A DNA stretch of 64,000 nucleotides from Undibacterium sp. 5I1 (GTDB lineage: Bacteria; Pseudomonadota; Gammaproteobacteria; Burkholderiales; Burkholderiaceae_D): assembly GCF_034314085.1 (NCBI RefSeq), contig NZ_JAVIWI010000001.1, positions 1,736,001-1,800,000 on the forward strand, in the 5' to 3' direction. Shown piece by piece: positions 26,840 to 37,128 of this stretch; position 1 is the first letter of the stretch, and every line of letters starts with the position of its first letter. The translations under genes were made by a program, and so were the position numbers. A model generated the notes under the pieces. That model made no database searches. It saw only the letters and a program-made list of their open reading frames with translations, and was not told the DNA's origin.

Positions 26840-29800
26840 TACTTGACTATCATGACGGGATTGGGAATTTCTCCAAACATTTCTGGGGCGTACATGGCCT
26901 CAACTCTAGTTTGTGGCAATTTAAATTCGCCAACATTATTTAGGCGAACCGTATAAGTCAATGAGAATTTTCCTTTAGGCACAAACTCGTAATAACCACG
27001 GAAAGCTTCAAAGCTGCGCTCTTCATAGGCAAGCCAGGCTGTACTCCAATTACCTGCATTGCTATTATCTACTCCAGTAGTTGCGGCAATTGCAGAGTCA
27101 CGGCCTAAACCTGAACCCAGCAAACTAGCCCCTGCGGGGATGGGGTCGGAGACGACGACCCAAGTCATATCAGTCTGCGCATCGATTTCCAAATTGATAC
27201 GCAGGACATCACCACGACTGTACTTACCCTTCTCTTTTTGCTCAACTGGTACGACGGTTTTGTTGATTCTATAACCGCTGCTGAATGGCGCTTTTAGGGG
27301 AATTGCAGCCAGACTTTGCAACACTATCCATGGTTTACCTTTGCCTTCGTGGCTGAGTTTTAAACCATCTGCCGGAGTTAGCGATTTGGGCGATGGCATC
27401 GCAGTAGAAGTATTGGCAGGCCAAGGCAATTGCAAATTACCGCTACCAGTTGCAGTTCCAACCATAGGCCAATTAAAACTTTGCACAGCGCCTTGCTGCA
27501 AGCTTGCTTTAGTTATACCGGAAACCTTTTCAGTCTCAAACTTGTTGGCAAATTTTTCTAACGCTAATGAACCCCAAACGTTAGCGGTAGTCGTCATCCA
27601 GCGGCCTCGAGTTTGCCGCTGAATGGCTCCTGTCATCAACTTCGGCATATCATCACGCCATGCAGGATTATCCAGCATGACTAAAATAAGTCGGGTTGCA
27701 TTGCTGTCGCCATTGCTCATTAACCACCACCAATAATCATCTGCCTCGGTCGAGAAACCTAGACGAGTGCCTTGGTAATTCAGCCGTGACCGCAGCACTT
27801 GGTCCGCCTCTTTAAGATAGGCCTCACGCTTGGGTAAATTAGCGGTTCTCTGCAAAATTGACAGCCAGTCAATAATGGCGGAGGTTGGCCATAGATTCGG
27901 CGCGATTTGAATTGAACCCAGCATCCGAGGCTGCACTTGACCATAACGAGACATTGCCTCTAGCGCGGCGATTTTACGGATATCCAGGTCCTTTTTCGGT
28001 GACCAGAAATCGCGTGTTATTTTGCCTTCGACAAACGCACTCAAGCCTTGCAACATCTTGTCGCGACTGGCATCCGGTACAGCAAATCCAGCCTCGTTGG
28101 TTGCAGCCAAGATATACGCAGTCAAACTATCGCTGCCATGCCTTTGGCTGCTGTCGCCCGGAGGGTAATAATATGCCAAACCATCGGCGTCCAAATAGCT
28201 AGGTAAATCAGCCGTTATCTTTTGCCACATCGCGGCATCACGCAAGCCGATAGCGCGTGATGTCTTTTGCTCAAGGCAGGAGTAAGGATATTCGCTGAAA
28301 TAACGACGTAAGCTCTCGTTACCACCAGCCAGACTAGAGATTAAAGAAATCGCCAGACCACCTCGCCCAGGCAAGCTGTCGGCAGGCTGACTAACCGCCA
28401 TCGTCATGGGTGCCTCTAACTGGAACAAACTAGCCTGCTGCACCGTAACAGGCACTGCAGCAATCACACGCTGGCTAATCTTCAGTGCGTCCTTCACGCC
28501 TTGCACTCCTGCTGCTGGGATTTCTTGCGCTTTAATATCCCAAGTCAACTGCTGCCTGTCGGCATTAGAGAAGGAAGATGGACTTAAATTATTGGGCGAA
28601 GCTGGCACCACCACATTCCAATTTACCTCTCTCGATTCACCTGCTGGTATTACGATATTTTGCTTGCTCAGCTCTGACGACAAGCCTGTGACATTCGCCA
28701 TCACTTCGACTTTCATCGACCGAGTCGTTGTATTACGAACCGTCAGCATTACTACAAATTGATCCCCTTCCCGCACCAACGGAGGTAAACCAGAAATCAA
28801 CTGCAAATCCTGACTAGACCTGATGCTGACAGAACCGGTGCCAAAAAGATCAGCCCCACTTTGCGCAATTGCGACGATCTTAAAGCTGGTTAGTGCATCA
28901 TTTAAGGGCACGTCAATTTGCGCCCGACCGTTTGCATCTAGGATGATAGAGGGCTTCCAGAGCAGCAATGTATCGAATAATTCACGCGTCGATGATTTGC
29001 CCCCACCACCGCCCGCAGCAACGGCTTTACGACCGTAATGACGTTTGCCTATCACTTGCATTTGTGCAGTCGCAGTCTCGACACCATATCCTCGTCGTTG
29101 TAACAAGGCTCCCAAAACATCCCAAGAAGTATTTGGCTGAAGCTCTAACAAAGCCTCATCAACAGCAGCCAATGCGACTTCAGCGCCGGCGGCCGGCTTG
29201 CCGTCTGGCCGTATTACCTGCACGGTGACTTTGGAGGTAGTGCGAATCGGATATACCGATTTATCACTGGTTACGGTTACCGCCAGTTGATGCGCGGCAG
29301 TGCCAACAGAAATTTCGGCAATTCCATACTTGTAGGCTGGTTTTGCCAGATCGACAGTCGCGCCGGGATTTTGATATTCGCGGAATTCACTCCACCAGTT
29401 CAGTGGCTCTTTCCAACCCCAGGTAAAGAAGGAATACCAAGGAACTTCACGCATCCGTCCACGAACAGCCAACACAGATACGAAAATATTAGGCCCATAG
29501 CTCGCCTTGATCGGGACGGTAATACTTGGATCGCGTCCGTTCAATTGCACCACCATTGTATCGATTACACCTTCACGCTCAACCGCAACCAATGCGGTTG
29601 CATAACGGAACGGCATACGGATTTGGAATTTAGCGATATCGCCTGGCTGATACTGCTTTTTCTCAGGTAAGACATCCATACGGTCCTGATTTTCGCCATC
29701 GAACCAAATTTCATTTTGATTCGCGACCCAGACAGAAGTTTTCGCTAAGGCGCTCTTGCCGTTGTCGTCTTTAGCGTTGGCGGTTATCTCTACATTGCCG

Positions 29801-32742
29801 GATTCTTTAATTTCTACATCGCATAGGAACAAGCCACGCGCATCCGACTTACCAGAACATAGCTCGCCTAAATCCTTGGTTGTCTCAGAGTTTTCATAGG
29901 CATAGAATCCGCCGACCATGCGCTTGCGGTGAGAATTACTTTGTTTCGATAATCCTGTTAGTGCCACAGCGACGCCCGCTTGCGGTTTGCCATTGGTATC
30001 TAGCGTGATAGTGCTTAGTGTGACTTTCTTTTTAACTGAGACCCAACCACCGGCTTTAATCCCGACAATCACGGCAGAAGGCCATAGGGTCGTCACAGCA
30101 GATATGGTTTGTATTTCACCGTTAGGATCTGCGTAGGTCATTTCCGATAATAATTCTTGCGGCTTAGTAATCGCAGGTAGATTTTTTATAACCGTTTTAC
30201 CACTACCATTTTTATCTAGACTCACGGGCAATTTGTTGGCAACGATTTTTTGCTCATCATCGGCTTCGTAGCCAGCATTAAACGCATATCCATCGTACGC
30301 GGGGAAATTTAAATTTTTATTTCTTAGTAAACTACTGATCTCAACGGGCAGACCTGAAGCACCGCCGCCATTAAGATAATTTAGCTGCACATCAAGAGCT
30401 AATTCTTTCGGTGCAATTTGCGCGGCTTTGGGTGGAGTAATACGCCCCTGTAGTAAAGGCAGACGGAATTCTTCTACCCTAAAGCTACCGCTGTTGTAAG
30501 TGTTACGACCGTAGCGGTCTTCACCATCGGATTCGTTATCAGCATCGTTATTAGTGGTGTCATTGTTCGCCTCAGTTATCTTCGATGTGCCCTGATCCAG
30601 CACAATATTGTAGGTTCCTAGTTTAGCTTGCTTTGGAATCGCAAAAGTTGTTTCAGCCGTATTCTGTCCGCGCCATACCAGCGGAAACTGGAATTCCTGA
30701 TTGCTTCCTTGGTGGATAATACGAACGCGAGTAGGTAATAAACTTGCTTTCTGAAAACCGAATCCATGCATATTTTCAATACGGATCACATGCTTCATTG
30801 AGGCAGTTTCACCCGCTCGAAATAAGCTACGGTCTAGAATAGTGTGAGCTCTGACCGTCGCGACTTTGCTCGTATCCGTTGGCAAATTGAAGCGATATGA
30901 TTCAATACCGCTGTTCCAGGAAGATAAAGCGAACGCCATATCCTTGCGCCCTTTTTCATCGGTCTTACGAGCACTGACAAAAAATCCATTAATTTTGCCC
31001 TTGCTGACGTCCGTGTTGTCTTCGCTGTAGCGACAAGGATTATCCAATGCTGTCGGTATCATGGCGATACCGCTGGCGTTACTCACGCCGCGCCAAACTT
31101 CTTTACCTGTACAGTCAGATACACGGATATCTGCATTGCCTACAGGCTTAGCCGAGTCTAAAGTCGTTACCCAGACTGCGCCGTTTTCACGACCTAATTT
31201 AATGTGTACTGCCATATTGGTGACCAAGGCACTGGTACGCACGAACATCGGAACAGGTTTGCCCAATAAGGCACTACCTAGTTTTTGAGATTCCAGTTCC
31301 AGCACATAAAAGCCCGGATCTTTGAGTGGAATACCAATCACCTCAAATGGCCTGAATGCAATCGCTGTTGCATCTTTGTCTTCAGGTGAACTAGGCAAAT
31401 CGAGTTTGCGCACGCCAGCTTCTTTAGCAAGTAAACCGATACTGCGAGTCTCGACGGACTTATTTGCAATCTGGATGCTGCTCTCGTGATAGCGATTAAG
31501 TCGTTGTATCCAGTTGATGATGCCAGCATCATCATCGACTTTTAAGTTCGCAAGCGTGCCCGGTGACTGCTTACCGTCGGTACTGCGGGCAATCAAATTT
31601 TTTTCTACGTTACGCAAGGTGACTGGCAAGGTTGCATCCGCGTTCAGTTCAACAATACCAAACGGAGCAGCAGGAAATTTTGCCAGCGGTGGATAATCGG
31701 CGGTAGAAAACTTCAGAGGAAATTGTGTAGCATTGCCTAAACTACGACCACTATCGTCTTGTAGTTTACTCGGCAACTCCAGTGTGTATTCTGTCTTTTC
31801 GGCGAACGGTGGGACGAACTCAACCCGTTGTACGGTTTCTTCTTTTTCATCACGTTTAAACGTCGGCTTGCTACTACCTTTTGCAGTTTTTAAAACAATC
31901 TGTTCTGCGAGTTTCCGACTGATTGGCGTATTAAAATTTAATGCTACTGCCTGTATCGGCGTGCAAGCCGCTTTGGCGTTCTCGCGCTCGCAGGTAAAGC
32001 TAGCAGTAAATGCCTGACGTGCTTTAAATTTATACGATTGCGCCTGACTATTTGGCACACCTGATGGCGTCACAATTCCCTTATCCCAGACCAGACGCAC
32101 AGCCGCCGCATTAGGAAAACGCTGCTGACATTGCACAATACTGATACGGCTAGCGGTATTCTCGTCGGTTGAGCTGTATTGTTTTAGTAATTCAGTACGG
32201 GCAGCACCTTCAATAAACCGTACCGGAACCCGCTCATGCACACCTTCAATTTCGCAATAAGTGTGTTGCAAAATACTGGCGCTGGTGGCGATACCATTCT
32301 GGAACAGAATAAATGCCTGCTCCTCATCAATAGACTCGCCTTGATAAGGGCGAACACTGACGATTGCCGGACCGCCAGTGGAGAATTGGAAGGTGCTTTT
32401 GCCTGTGATCGCTGCGCCGGTAACTGTCTTAAAATTAGCTTTTAACTGAGCACTGCATAACGTACCCGGCGGCAAGTCAGCGGTAAAATCATAGACCCAG
32501 TTTTTATCATCTGCCCACCGACCTGAGCCTGCTTGGGTACATTTAATATCCAAAGGAGCCGCCGCTTTAGGGTCTCCAAAGGCAATTACTGCTTCAGAAA
32601 ATGTGGCTCTGATCTGTCGAACCTGAGCCACTTCACCTTGTGGTGAAAATCGAGTAATGCTGGCAGCATTCGCTTCGATAATGTTGAGGATAGAACCAAG
32701 AAAAAATACACATAACATTATCAAGCGATGCAGAACAGTCAT
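26839..32742 (-). CDS. bacterial alpha-2-macroglobulin, thioester-containing
   Basis: 1967 residues from ATG 32742, longer than E. coli YfhM. GGAG lies seven bases before this ATG; an in-frame ATG at 32754 overlaps the upstream gene and lacks a site. There is a signal peptide to about residue 26 (EANA-ASITRF) with no lipobox cysteine, so unlike E. coli YfhM it is probably not a lipoprotein. A series of MG domains follows, then the bait-region zone, then the thioester motif CLEQ with Cys1489 and Gln1492 in YPYSCLEQKTSRAIGL, and a C-terminal receptor-like domain. Such proteins trap proteases covalently in the periplasm. Two internal acidic linkers (near 30530, many Asn/Asp) are noteworthy. It is coupled to pbpC downstream and sits 2 nt after the LplT-acyltransferase gene. 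Confidence 0.95.
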   Translation of the reverse strand: MTVLHRLIMLCVFFLGSILNIIEANAASITRFSPQGEVAQVRQIRATFSEAVIAFGDPKAAAPLDIKCTQAGSGRWADDKNWVYDFTADLPPGTLCSAQLKANFKTVTGAAITGKSTFQFSTGGPAIVSVRPYQGESIDEEQAFILFQNGIATSASILQHTYCEIEGVHERVPVRFIEGAARTELLKQYSSTDENTASRISIVQCQQRFPNAAAVRLVWDKGIVTPSGVPNSQAQSYKFKARQAFTASFTCERENAKAACTPIQAVALNFNTPISRKLAEQIVLKTAKGSSKPTFKRDEKEETVQRVEFVPPFAEKTEYTLELPSKLQDDSGRSLGNATQFPLKFSTADYPPLAKFPAAPFGIVELNADATLPVTLRNVEKNLIARSTDGKQSPGTLANLKVDDDAGIINWIQRLNRYHESSIQIANKSVETRSIGLLAKEAGVRKLDLPSSPEDKDATAIAFRPFEVIGIPLKDPGFYVLELESQKLGSALLGKPVPMFVRTSALVTNMAVHIKLGRENGAVWVTTLDSAKPVGNADIRVSDCTGKEVWRGVSNASGIAMIPTALDNPCRYSEDNTDVSKGKINGFFVSARKTDEKGRKDMAFALSSWNSGIESYRFNLPTDTSKVATVRAHTILDRSLFRAGETASMKHVIRIENMHGFGFQKASLLPTRVRIIHQGSNQEFQFPLVWRGQNTAETTFAIPKQAKLGTYNIVLDQGTSKITEANNDTTNNDADNESDGEDRYGRNTYNSGSFRVEEFRLPLLQGRITPPKAAQIAPKELALDVQLNYLNGGGASGLPVEISSLLRNKNLNFPAYDGYAFNAGYEADDEQKIVANKLPVSLDKNGSGKTVIKNLPAITKPQELLSEMTYADPNGEIQTISAVTTLWPSAVIVGIKAGGWVSVKKKVTLSTITLDTNGKPQAGVAVALTGLSKQSNSHRKRMVGGFYAYENSETTKDLGELCSGKSDARGLFLCDVEIKESGNVEITANAKDDNGKSALAKTSVWVANQNEIWFDGENQDRMDVLPEKKQYQPGDIAKFQIRMPFRYATALVAVEREGVIDTMVVQLNGRDPSITVPIKASYGPNIFVSVLAVRGRMREVPWYSFFTWGWKEPLNWWSEFREYQNPGATVDLAKPAYKYGIAEISVGTAAHQLAVTVTSDKSVYPIRTTSKVTVQVIRPDGKPAAGAEVALAAVDEALLELQPNTSWDVLGALLQRRGYGVETATAQMQVIGKRHYGRKAVAAGGGGGKSSTRELFDTLLLWKPSIILDANGRAQIDVPLNDALTSFKIVAIAQSGADLFGTGSVSIRSSQDLQLISGLPPLVREGDQFVVMLTVRNTTTRSMKVEVMANVTGLSSELSKQNIVIPAGESREVNWNVVVPASPNNLSPSSFSNADRQQLTWDIKAQEIPAAGVQGVKDALKISQRVIAAVPVTVQQASLFQLEAPMTMAVSQPADSLPGRGGLAISLISSLAGGNESLRRYFSEYPYSCLEQKTSRAIGLRDAAMWQKITADLPSYLDADGLAYYYPPGDSSQRHGSDSLTAYILAATNEAGFAVPDASRDKMLQGLSAFVEGKITRDFWSPKKDLDIRKIAALEAMSRYGQVQPRMLGSIQIAPNLWPTSAIIDWLSILQRTANLPKREAYLKEADQVLRSRLNYQGTRLGFSTEADDYWWWLMSNGDSNATRLILVMLDNPAWRDDMPKLMTGAIQRQTRGRWMTTTANVWGSLALEKFANKFETEKVSGITKASLQQGAVQSFNWPMVGTATGSGNLQLPWPANTSTAMPSPKSLTPADGLKLSHEGKGKPWIVLQSLAAIPLKAPFSSGYRINKTVVPVEQKEKGKYSRGDVLRINLEIDAQTDMTWVVVSDPIPAGASLLGSGLGRDSAIAATTGVDNSNAGNWSTAWLAYEERSFEAFRGYYEFVPKGKFSLTYTVRLNNVGEFKLPQTRVEAMYAPEMFGEIPNPVMIVK

Positions 32743-32744
32743 TT

Positions 32745-34661
32745 TTATCTCCATTCACCGCGTAAAGATTGCACTTTATCTTGCAATAATTGTGGTGTTA
32801 CTTCTGACGCTTGTAAAGCCTCACCCACTGCAAGTTCCAGATGTGAGAAAGGTCCGCGGCTGAAAGAACGCTCAAACGGGTTGCCTTTATCTCTCGACAA
32901 AAAGCTACCCCAGAGACCACGCAGCGCCATTGGGAATACAGGCACTGGAGAGCGTTCTAGTATTTTCATAATACCGCCCTTAAACTCATTCATATCACCA
33001 GTGGTCGTCAATTTACCTTCTGGGAAAATACAAACCAGTTCACCTTCATGCAAGGCTTTAGCGATATCAATATAAGCTTTCTCCATGAGCCATGGATCTT
33101 CTTTAGCAGGTGCAATAGGAATAGCTTTTGCCGTTTTAAAAACCCAGGACAAAAATGGAATCTTGAAAATCCGGTGATCCATGACAAAACGAATCGGTCG
33201 CGGGCTGGAGGCCATAATCACGATGGCATCCATATAACTAACATGATTACAAACTAAAACTGCTGCGCCCTCAACCTGAATACGATTAGTATTTACTCCC
33301 TTAACGCGGTGAATAGTGTGGATTAGTAACCATGCGATAAATCGCATTAAAAATTCTGGTACTAAACTAAAAATATACAAGGCTACAACCGCATTCAAAA
33401 TCGCGGTTGCCATAAAAATTTGTGGGATAGTAAATCCCCGACTCAGCATTAAAGTCGCACTCAATGCGGCCACCACCATGAACAAAGCATTCATGATATT
33501 CATACCTGCGATGGTACGGGATAAATGTTTTGGATCGCATCGGGTTTGTATCAGCGCGAATAATGGCACGATGTATAGACCACCGAACAAGCCGATCATC
33601 ACGATATCAAATACGATACGCAAGCTTCCAACTTGATGAAAAAATCCCATTGCGTCAATTGTCGGTGCCACAGCACCTGCATTAATTGCAGTCAAGGCGT
33701 GTGTATAAGCGACGCTAGACAAATACAAATCAAAGCCAAATACAGATAAGCCAATTGCACCAAACGGCACCAAGCCAATCTCCACTTTATGACCAGACAA
33801 ACGTTCACATAAAAGCGAGCCGGCACCAATTCCAAATGAGAAAATAGTTAGTAGTAAAACGAATACGCTATGATCGCCATGCAAATAATCTTTGGCATAC
33901 AAAGGGAACTGCGCCAAAATTATGGCGCCATAAAACCAAAACCAAGAATTACCCAGCAACGATAAAAATACGGGGCGATTCTGCTTGGTAAACCGGATAT
34001 TACGGACAGTCTCTGTTGCAGCATTCCAATTGATTTTTAACTCAGGCTCCGGCGCTGGGGAATTAGGAATCCGCAGACTAGTCAGCCAACCAATGATGGC
34101 GATCACGATGGTACCGCCAGCAACTAGTTCTATTCCCCAAGGTTTATGTACGACCAGCATCGCACCAAGAACTTCGCCCAATAAAATACCGACAAACGTA
34201 CCCATCTCAATCACACCATTACCACCGACCAGTTCCTCGGATTTAAGGTGCTGTGGCAAGTACGCATATTTCACCGGACCGAAAAGGGTTGAGTGAATTC
34301 CCATACCGGCAACAGCGGCTATTAATAACCACAAGGTATGCGTCATCCAGCCCGTTGCTGCAATACACATGATTACAATTTCTAGCAATTTGACTTTGCG
34401 GGCTAATCCCGCTTTTTCAAATTTATCTGCTAACTGGCCAGATGTTGCTGAAAACAAGACAAACGGTAAAATAAACAGTCCCGGGATCAAATTATTCAAC
34501 AAGCCGATATCGAGCTTAGTCCAAGACAAAGCGTCGTACGTCAGTATCGTCAGCAAGGCGGTTTTAAAGACGTTGTCATTGAATGCACCCAGGAATTGCG
34601 TCCAGAAGAATGGGGCAAAACGACGCTGCGTGAGCAGGGCAAACTGGCTTTGTTGGCTCAT
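32745..34661 (-). CDS. LplT-type lysophospholipid transporter fused to PlsC-type acyltransferase
   Basis: 638 residues. Residues 1 to about 415 are an MFS transporter like LplT (FWTQFLGAFNDNVFKTALLTI, then LFSATSGQLADKFEK and FGPVKYAYLPQHL). Residues about 430-638 are a 1-acylglycerol-phosphate acyltransferase with HVSYMDAIV (His473 and Asp478, the HX4D motif), FVMDHRIFKIPFLSWVFK, and FPEGKLTTTGDMNEF. LplT flips lysophospholipid inward and the acyltransferase re-acylates it. In E. coli Aas the second half also carries an acyl-ACP synthetase (AMP-binding) domain; here it is absent. The gene heads a leftward operon with the alpha-2-macroglobulin and pbpC, all envelope-maintenance functions. Confidence 0.92.
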   Translation of the reverse strand: MSQQSQFALLTQRRFAPFFWTQFLGAFNDNVFKTALLTILTYDALSWTKLDIGLLNNLIPGLFILPFVLFSATSGQLADKFEKAGLARKVKLLEIVIMCIAATGWMTHTLWLLIAAVAGMGIHSTLFGPVKYAYLPQHLKSEELVGGNGVIEMGTFVGILLGEVLGAMLVVHKPWGIELVAGGTIVIAIIGWLTSLRIPNSPAPEPELKINWNAATETVRNIRFTKQNRPVFLSLLGNSWFWFYGAIILAQFPLYAKDYLHGDHSVFVLLLTIFSFGIGAGSLLCERLSGHKVEIGLVPFGAIGLSVFGFDLYLSSVAYTHALTAINAGAVAPTIDAMGFFHQVGSLRIVFDIVMIGLFGGLYIVPLFALIQTRCDPKHLSRTIAGMNIMNALFMVVAALSATLMLSRGFTIPQIFMATAILNAVVALYIFSLVPEFLMRFIAWLLIHTIHRVKGVNTNRIQVEGAAVLVCNHVSYMDAIVIMASSPRPIRFVMDHRIFKIPFLSWVFKTAKAIPIAPAKEDPWLMEKAYIDIAKALHEGELVCIFPEGKLTTTGDMNEFKGGIMKILERSPVPVFPMALRGLWGSFLSRDKGNPFERSFSRGPFSHLELAVGEALQASEVTPQLLQDKVQSLRGEWR

Positions 34662-34851
34662 GGGCGGATATTCCGATTAAATGTAACTGGAGAATTAAAG
34701 ATGAATATGCTCAGATTGACCGAGACGAGGAGCAAGGAACGAGGCTTAAAACGAGACATCAAAAATAGTTAAGCCGATCAAAACATATTTGACGTAATTA
34801 TAATTTAGACATCCAAAACAAATTCAAAATTTGTATGTTTTAATTAATTTA

Positions 34852-35580
34852 TTACTGAAAAAAGAGAATCGCATCACGAACAGGCAATATTTTGCATCCA
34901 GCATTTGTTGCTTCGGTTAAGGCGTAACGCAATTGTGCTGGTGATGTACCCCAAGGTCCCGGCTCCTCGTCTACCTCATGCGAATAAAAAATCAGCCATC
35001 CGCCATGTTGAGCCGTTTGCTGTATCAGTTCTTTAATTAATTCAAGACTAGTTTTTTGTTCGTAAAGTGCTTGGGCACGCAAGGCAGCCAAATCAGCGCG
35101 CCCTATCTGGGTGCCGCCACCGGTAATTCTGTTATAGGCAAAACGACGAGATGCTAAACGTTTACTGGCTAAATCATAGGCACCAAATGGGAACGCAAAG
35201 CCACTATTGTTGATATCGTTTTCTTTAAAGAAATCCTGATTTTTCTCCCAATCCTTATTTAACTCCGCAGCACCGTCAAGAGTGCAATTGGTATGCGAAA
35301 AAGTGTGGCAAGCAATCTCATGACCATCAGCATCTAGCGCTTGTAATTCTGCGACACTATGGCAGGTTCGTCCTTGCTCCTGACCATCGGTGAGTCCGCC
35401 ACAGACATAAAAACTACCACGAGCATCAAACTCTTCCAGCAATGCTTTGCCGACAGTACAAGCGCTGGCAGGTACGTCATCAAAAGAGAAACTGACTACG
35501 CCCTGCCCCTGCTTTAGTGGCATCCAGGCACAACTAATATAGTTAGATAAACGACGACTGATTTTATCGAGAAGTTTCAT
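34852..35580 (-). CDS. polysaccharide deacetylase (NodB-fold) protein
   Basis: 242 residues. The N-terminal VVSFSFDDVPASACTVGKALLEE has the first catalytic Asp pair, HEIACHTFSHTNC has the metal-binding histidines, and FAFPFGAYD and WLIFYSHEVDEEPGPWG close the active site. It probably deacetylates an N-acetylhexosamine polymer or a lipid-linked glycan. There is no signal peptide, so a cytoplasmic or membrane-associated substrate is likely. It lies 113 nt downstream of an EpsL-like barrel gene on the same strand, which suggests a link to exopolysaccharide. It is not a second ArnD by sequence. Confidence 0.88.
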   Translation of the reverse strand: MKLLDKISRRLSNYISCAWMPLKQGQGVVSFSFDDVPASACTVGKALLEEFDARGSFYVCGGLTDGQEQGRTCHSVAELQALDADGHEIACHTFSHTNCTLDGAAELNKDWEKNQDFFKENDINNSGFAFPFGAYDLASKRLASRRFAYNRITGGGTQIGRADLAALRAQALYEQKTSLELIKELIQQTAQHGGWLIFYSHEVDEEPGPWGTSPAQLRYALTEATNAGCKILPVRDAILFFQ

Positions 35581-35693
35581 TGATGATCTTACCCAGAGTT
35601 ATTTATGCAGTTTATTTGATTTCAACGATGACAGTTCTCATCAAACAATATTCATCAAGATTTGGACTTGCGAAAATTTGTCCAAAATATTTA

Positions 35694-37106
35694 TTATCGT
35701 AATGCATCGGTATTATTCAGTGAATGCTGATACCGTGACAATCCCATTTTAGCGGTGCTACCAGGAAAATTTTCATAGCTATATTCAAGACCTATCATAA
35801 TCACGCCCTGTTTTAGTCCGGGCAAATTGGCGTCTCTCTCCACTTTTTCATAAAAACTATCTAACATTAATCGAACACCACGCTGCAATTGATAATTGAT
35901 ACCGAAGCCAGCGCGAGTCAGCTTTTCTTTACGAGAAACTGAGTCTTGAATTTCGGCCAATCTTGGGACTAATTTTTGATCACTATTTTGCGCTAATCCC
36001 ATCAAATGAAATTGCGTTTTATCCGACATATTCCATTGCGCATCCAGGCGTAAGCCTTTTGTGACGACATATAAAATAGAAGGATCAACGATGGCAAACG
36101 GACGATCAAAAATTTGTGCGTCTAAACGTAATTTGGGTGAATAGAAATACGTCCCACGCACCAGAGTTGATACCAAATTGGTATTTAAATCACTAAGACT
36201 ATCGTAACGTCGCCGTATCAGGCCTAAATGCGTGCTGACGGCCGTCTTGACGCTGTACTTCCACTCGGCCTCAATATAGGTTTCGGTCTCTCGATAACGC
36301 TGATCGAGATCAGCAATTTGCTGTGGATTACGATTGGGATAATCGGTGTCAGAAAACCGGACTCCAAGCTCTAAGTTTGATCCGGTTGGCGAGTAATACT
36401 TTAAACCAGCCTGCTGTCCATTTTGGTGAAAATTATATAGCTGATTGACGTCCAGATCGTAATGCAAGTTAGAGCGATCCAACTTCACAGGAACAGACAA
36501 TTCATCCGTAATTTTTAGTGTAAGTTCAGCACCGGTTTGAGAAAAATGAGAAATGTCTTTTGCCGTCAACGAGCCATTAATATATTGAAATAAGCGATCT
36601 TCTTTTCCAGCGGTAACGCGCCCCGTAAGAATATTACCAATCGCGTATTCAAAGCTGGCGTCACCCGCTTTTTCCTGATGATCCAGATCTTGATAAGTTT
36701 GATATTGTCGCGTACCCAAACTGCCGGTCAAGATCAAACGTGTCCTGTCTGACAGGATGGGAATAATCGCTCCGGCTCGCACATCCAGTGCTTTGACTTT
36801 ATCTGAAGTACTGGTATTGCCATTTTGCGCCGCGGCTGCATCACCATCGTAAAAACGCAAAGGATTACTATCGCTGGTCAGTGATGTTGCTAACTGCAAA
36901 GCTAATTCGGTGGTAGCAAAAGCTGGTGCAGTCAATAAAGAGGCAGACAAGGCTACGCCTAGCAACAAAGGCGAAGAATGAGATGTACGCTCAAGCAATT
37001 TGAGGCCACTTAATTTACGCCGAGCTAATTTACGTCCAACCAAGACATGGCCAAAACTATGCTCAGTTTTTTGTAAATAAGGTGAAAGCTGCGCAGTCAA
37101 ATTCAT
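35694..37106 (-). CDS. outer-membrane beta-barrel protein, EpsL-like
   Basis: 470 residues from ATG 37106; a longer frame to 37199 would overlap lolD by 70 nt and is unlikely. The hydrophobic signal core LLLGVALSASLLTAPAFA ends near residue 63 of the chosen frame, so the real start may be further downstream at a non-ATG codon. The mature part is a string of amphipathic beta strands with alternating residues (RLILTGSLGTRQYQTYQ, NLELGVRFSDTDYPNR, LRLDAQIFDRPFAI), as in barrel proteins of the EpsL/BBP2 kind found with exopolysaccharide clusters. It ends YQHSLNNTDALR without a C-terminal Phe. I infer surface-glycan export or an associated function from the neighbouring deacetylase. Confidence 0.65.
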   Translation of the reverse strand: MNLTAQLSPYLQKTEHSFGHVLVGRKLARRKLSGLKLLERTSHSSPLLLGVALSASLLTAPAFATTELALQLATSLTSDSNPLRFYDGDAAAAQNGNTSTSDKVKALDVRAGAIIPILSDRTRLILTGSLGTRQYQTYQDLDHQEKAGDASFEYAIGNILTGRVTAGKEDRLFQYINGSLTAKDISHFSQTGAELTLKITDELSVPVKLDRSNLHYDLDVNQLYNFHQNGQQAGLKYYSPTGSNLELGVRFSDTDYPNRNPQQIADLDQRYRETETYIEAEWKYSVKTAVSTHLGLIRRRYDSLSDLNTNLVSTLVRGTYFYSPKLRLDAQIFDRPFAIVDPSILYVVTKGLRLDAQWNMSDKTQFHLMGLAQNSDQKLVPRLAEIQDSVSRKEKLTRAGFGINYQLQRGVRLMLDSFYEKVERDANLPGLKQGVIMIGLEYSYENFPGSTAKMGLSRYQHSLNNTDALR

Positions 37107-37128
37107 CACATTGGTCACATCAATCCCA

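Noticed and set aside
34852..35580. The second NodB-fold protein as a duplicate ArnD
   Set aside because: Motif sequences and length differ from the ArnD at 12636, and the neighbours point to exopolysaccharide.
35661..35686. TTTGGAC/GTCCAAA stem-loop as a further copy of the ATACTCCC repeat family
   Set aside because: The stem has the opposite order (GGAC first) and none of the flanking ATACTCC sequence, so it is not part of the family; it also lacks a T run for a terminator.
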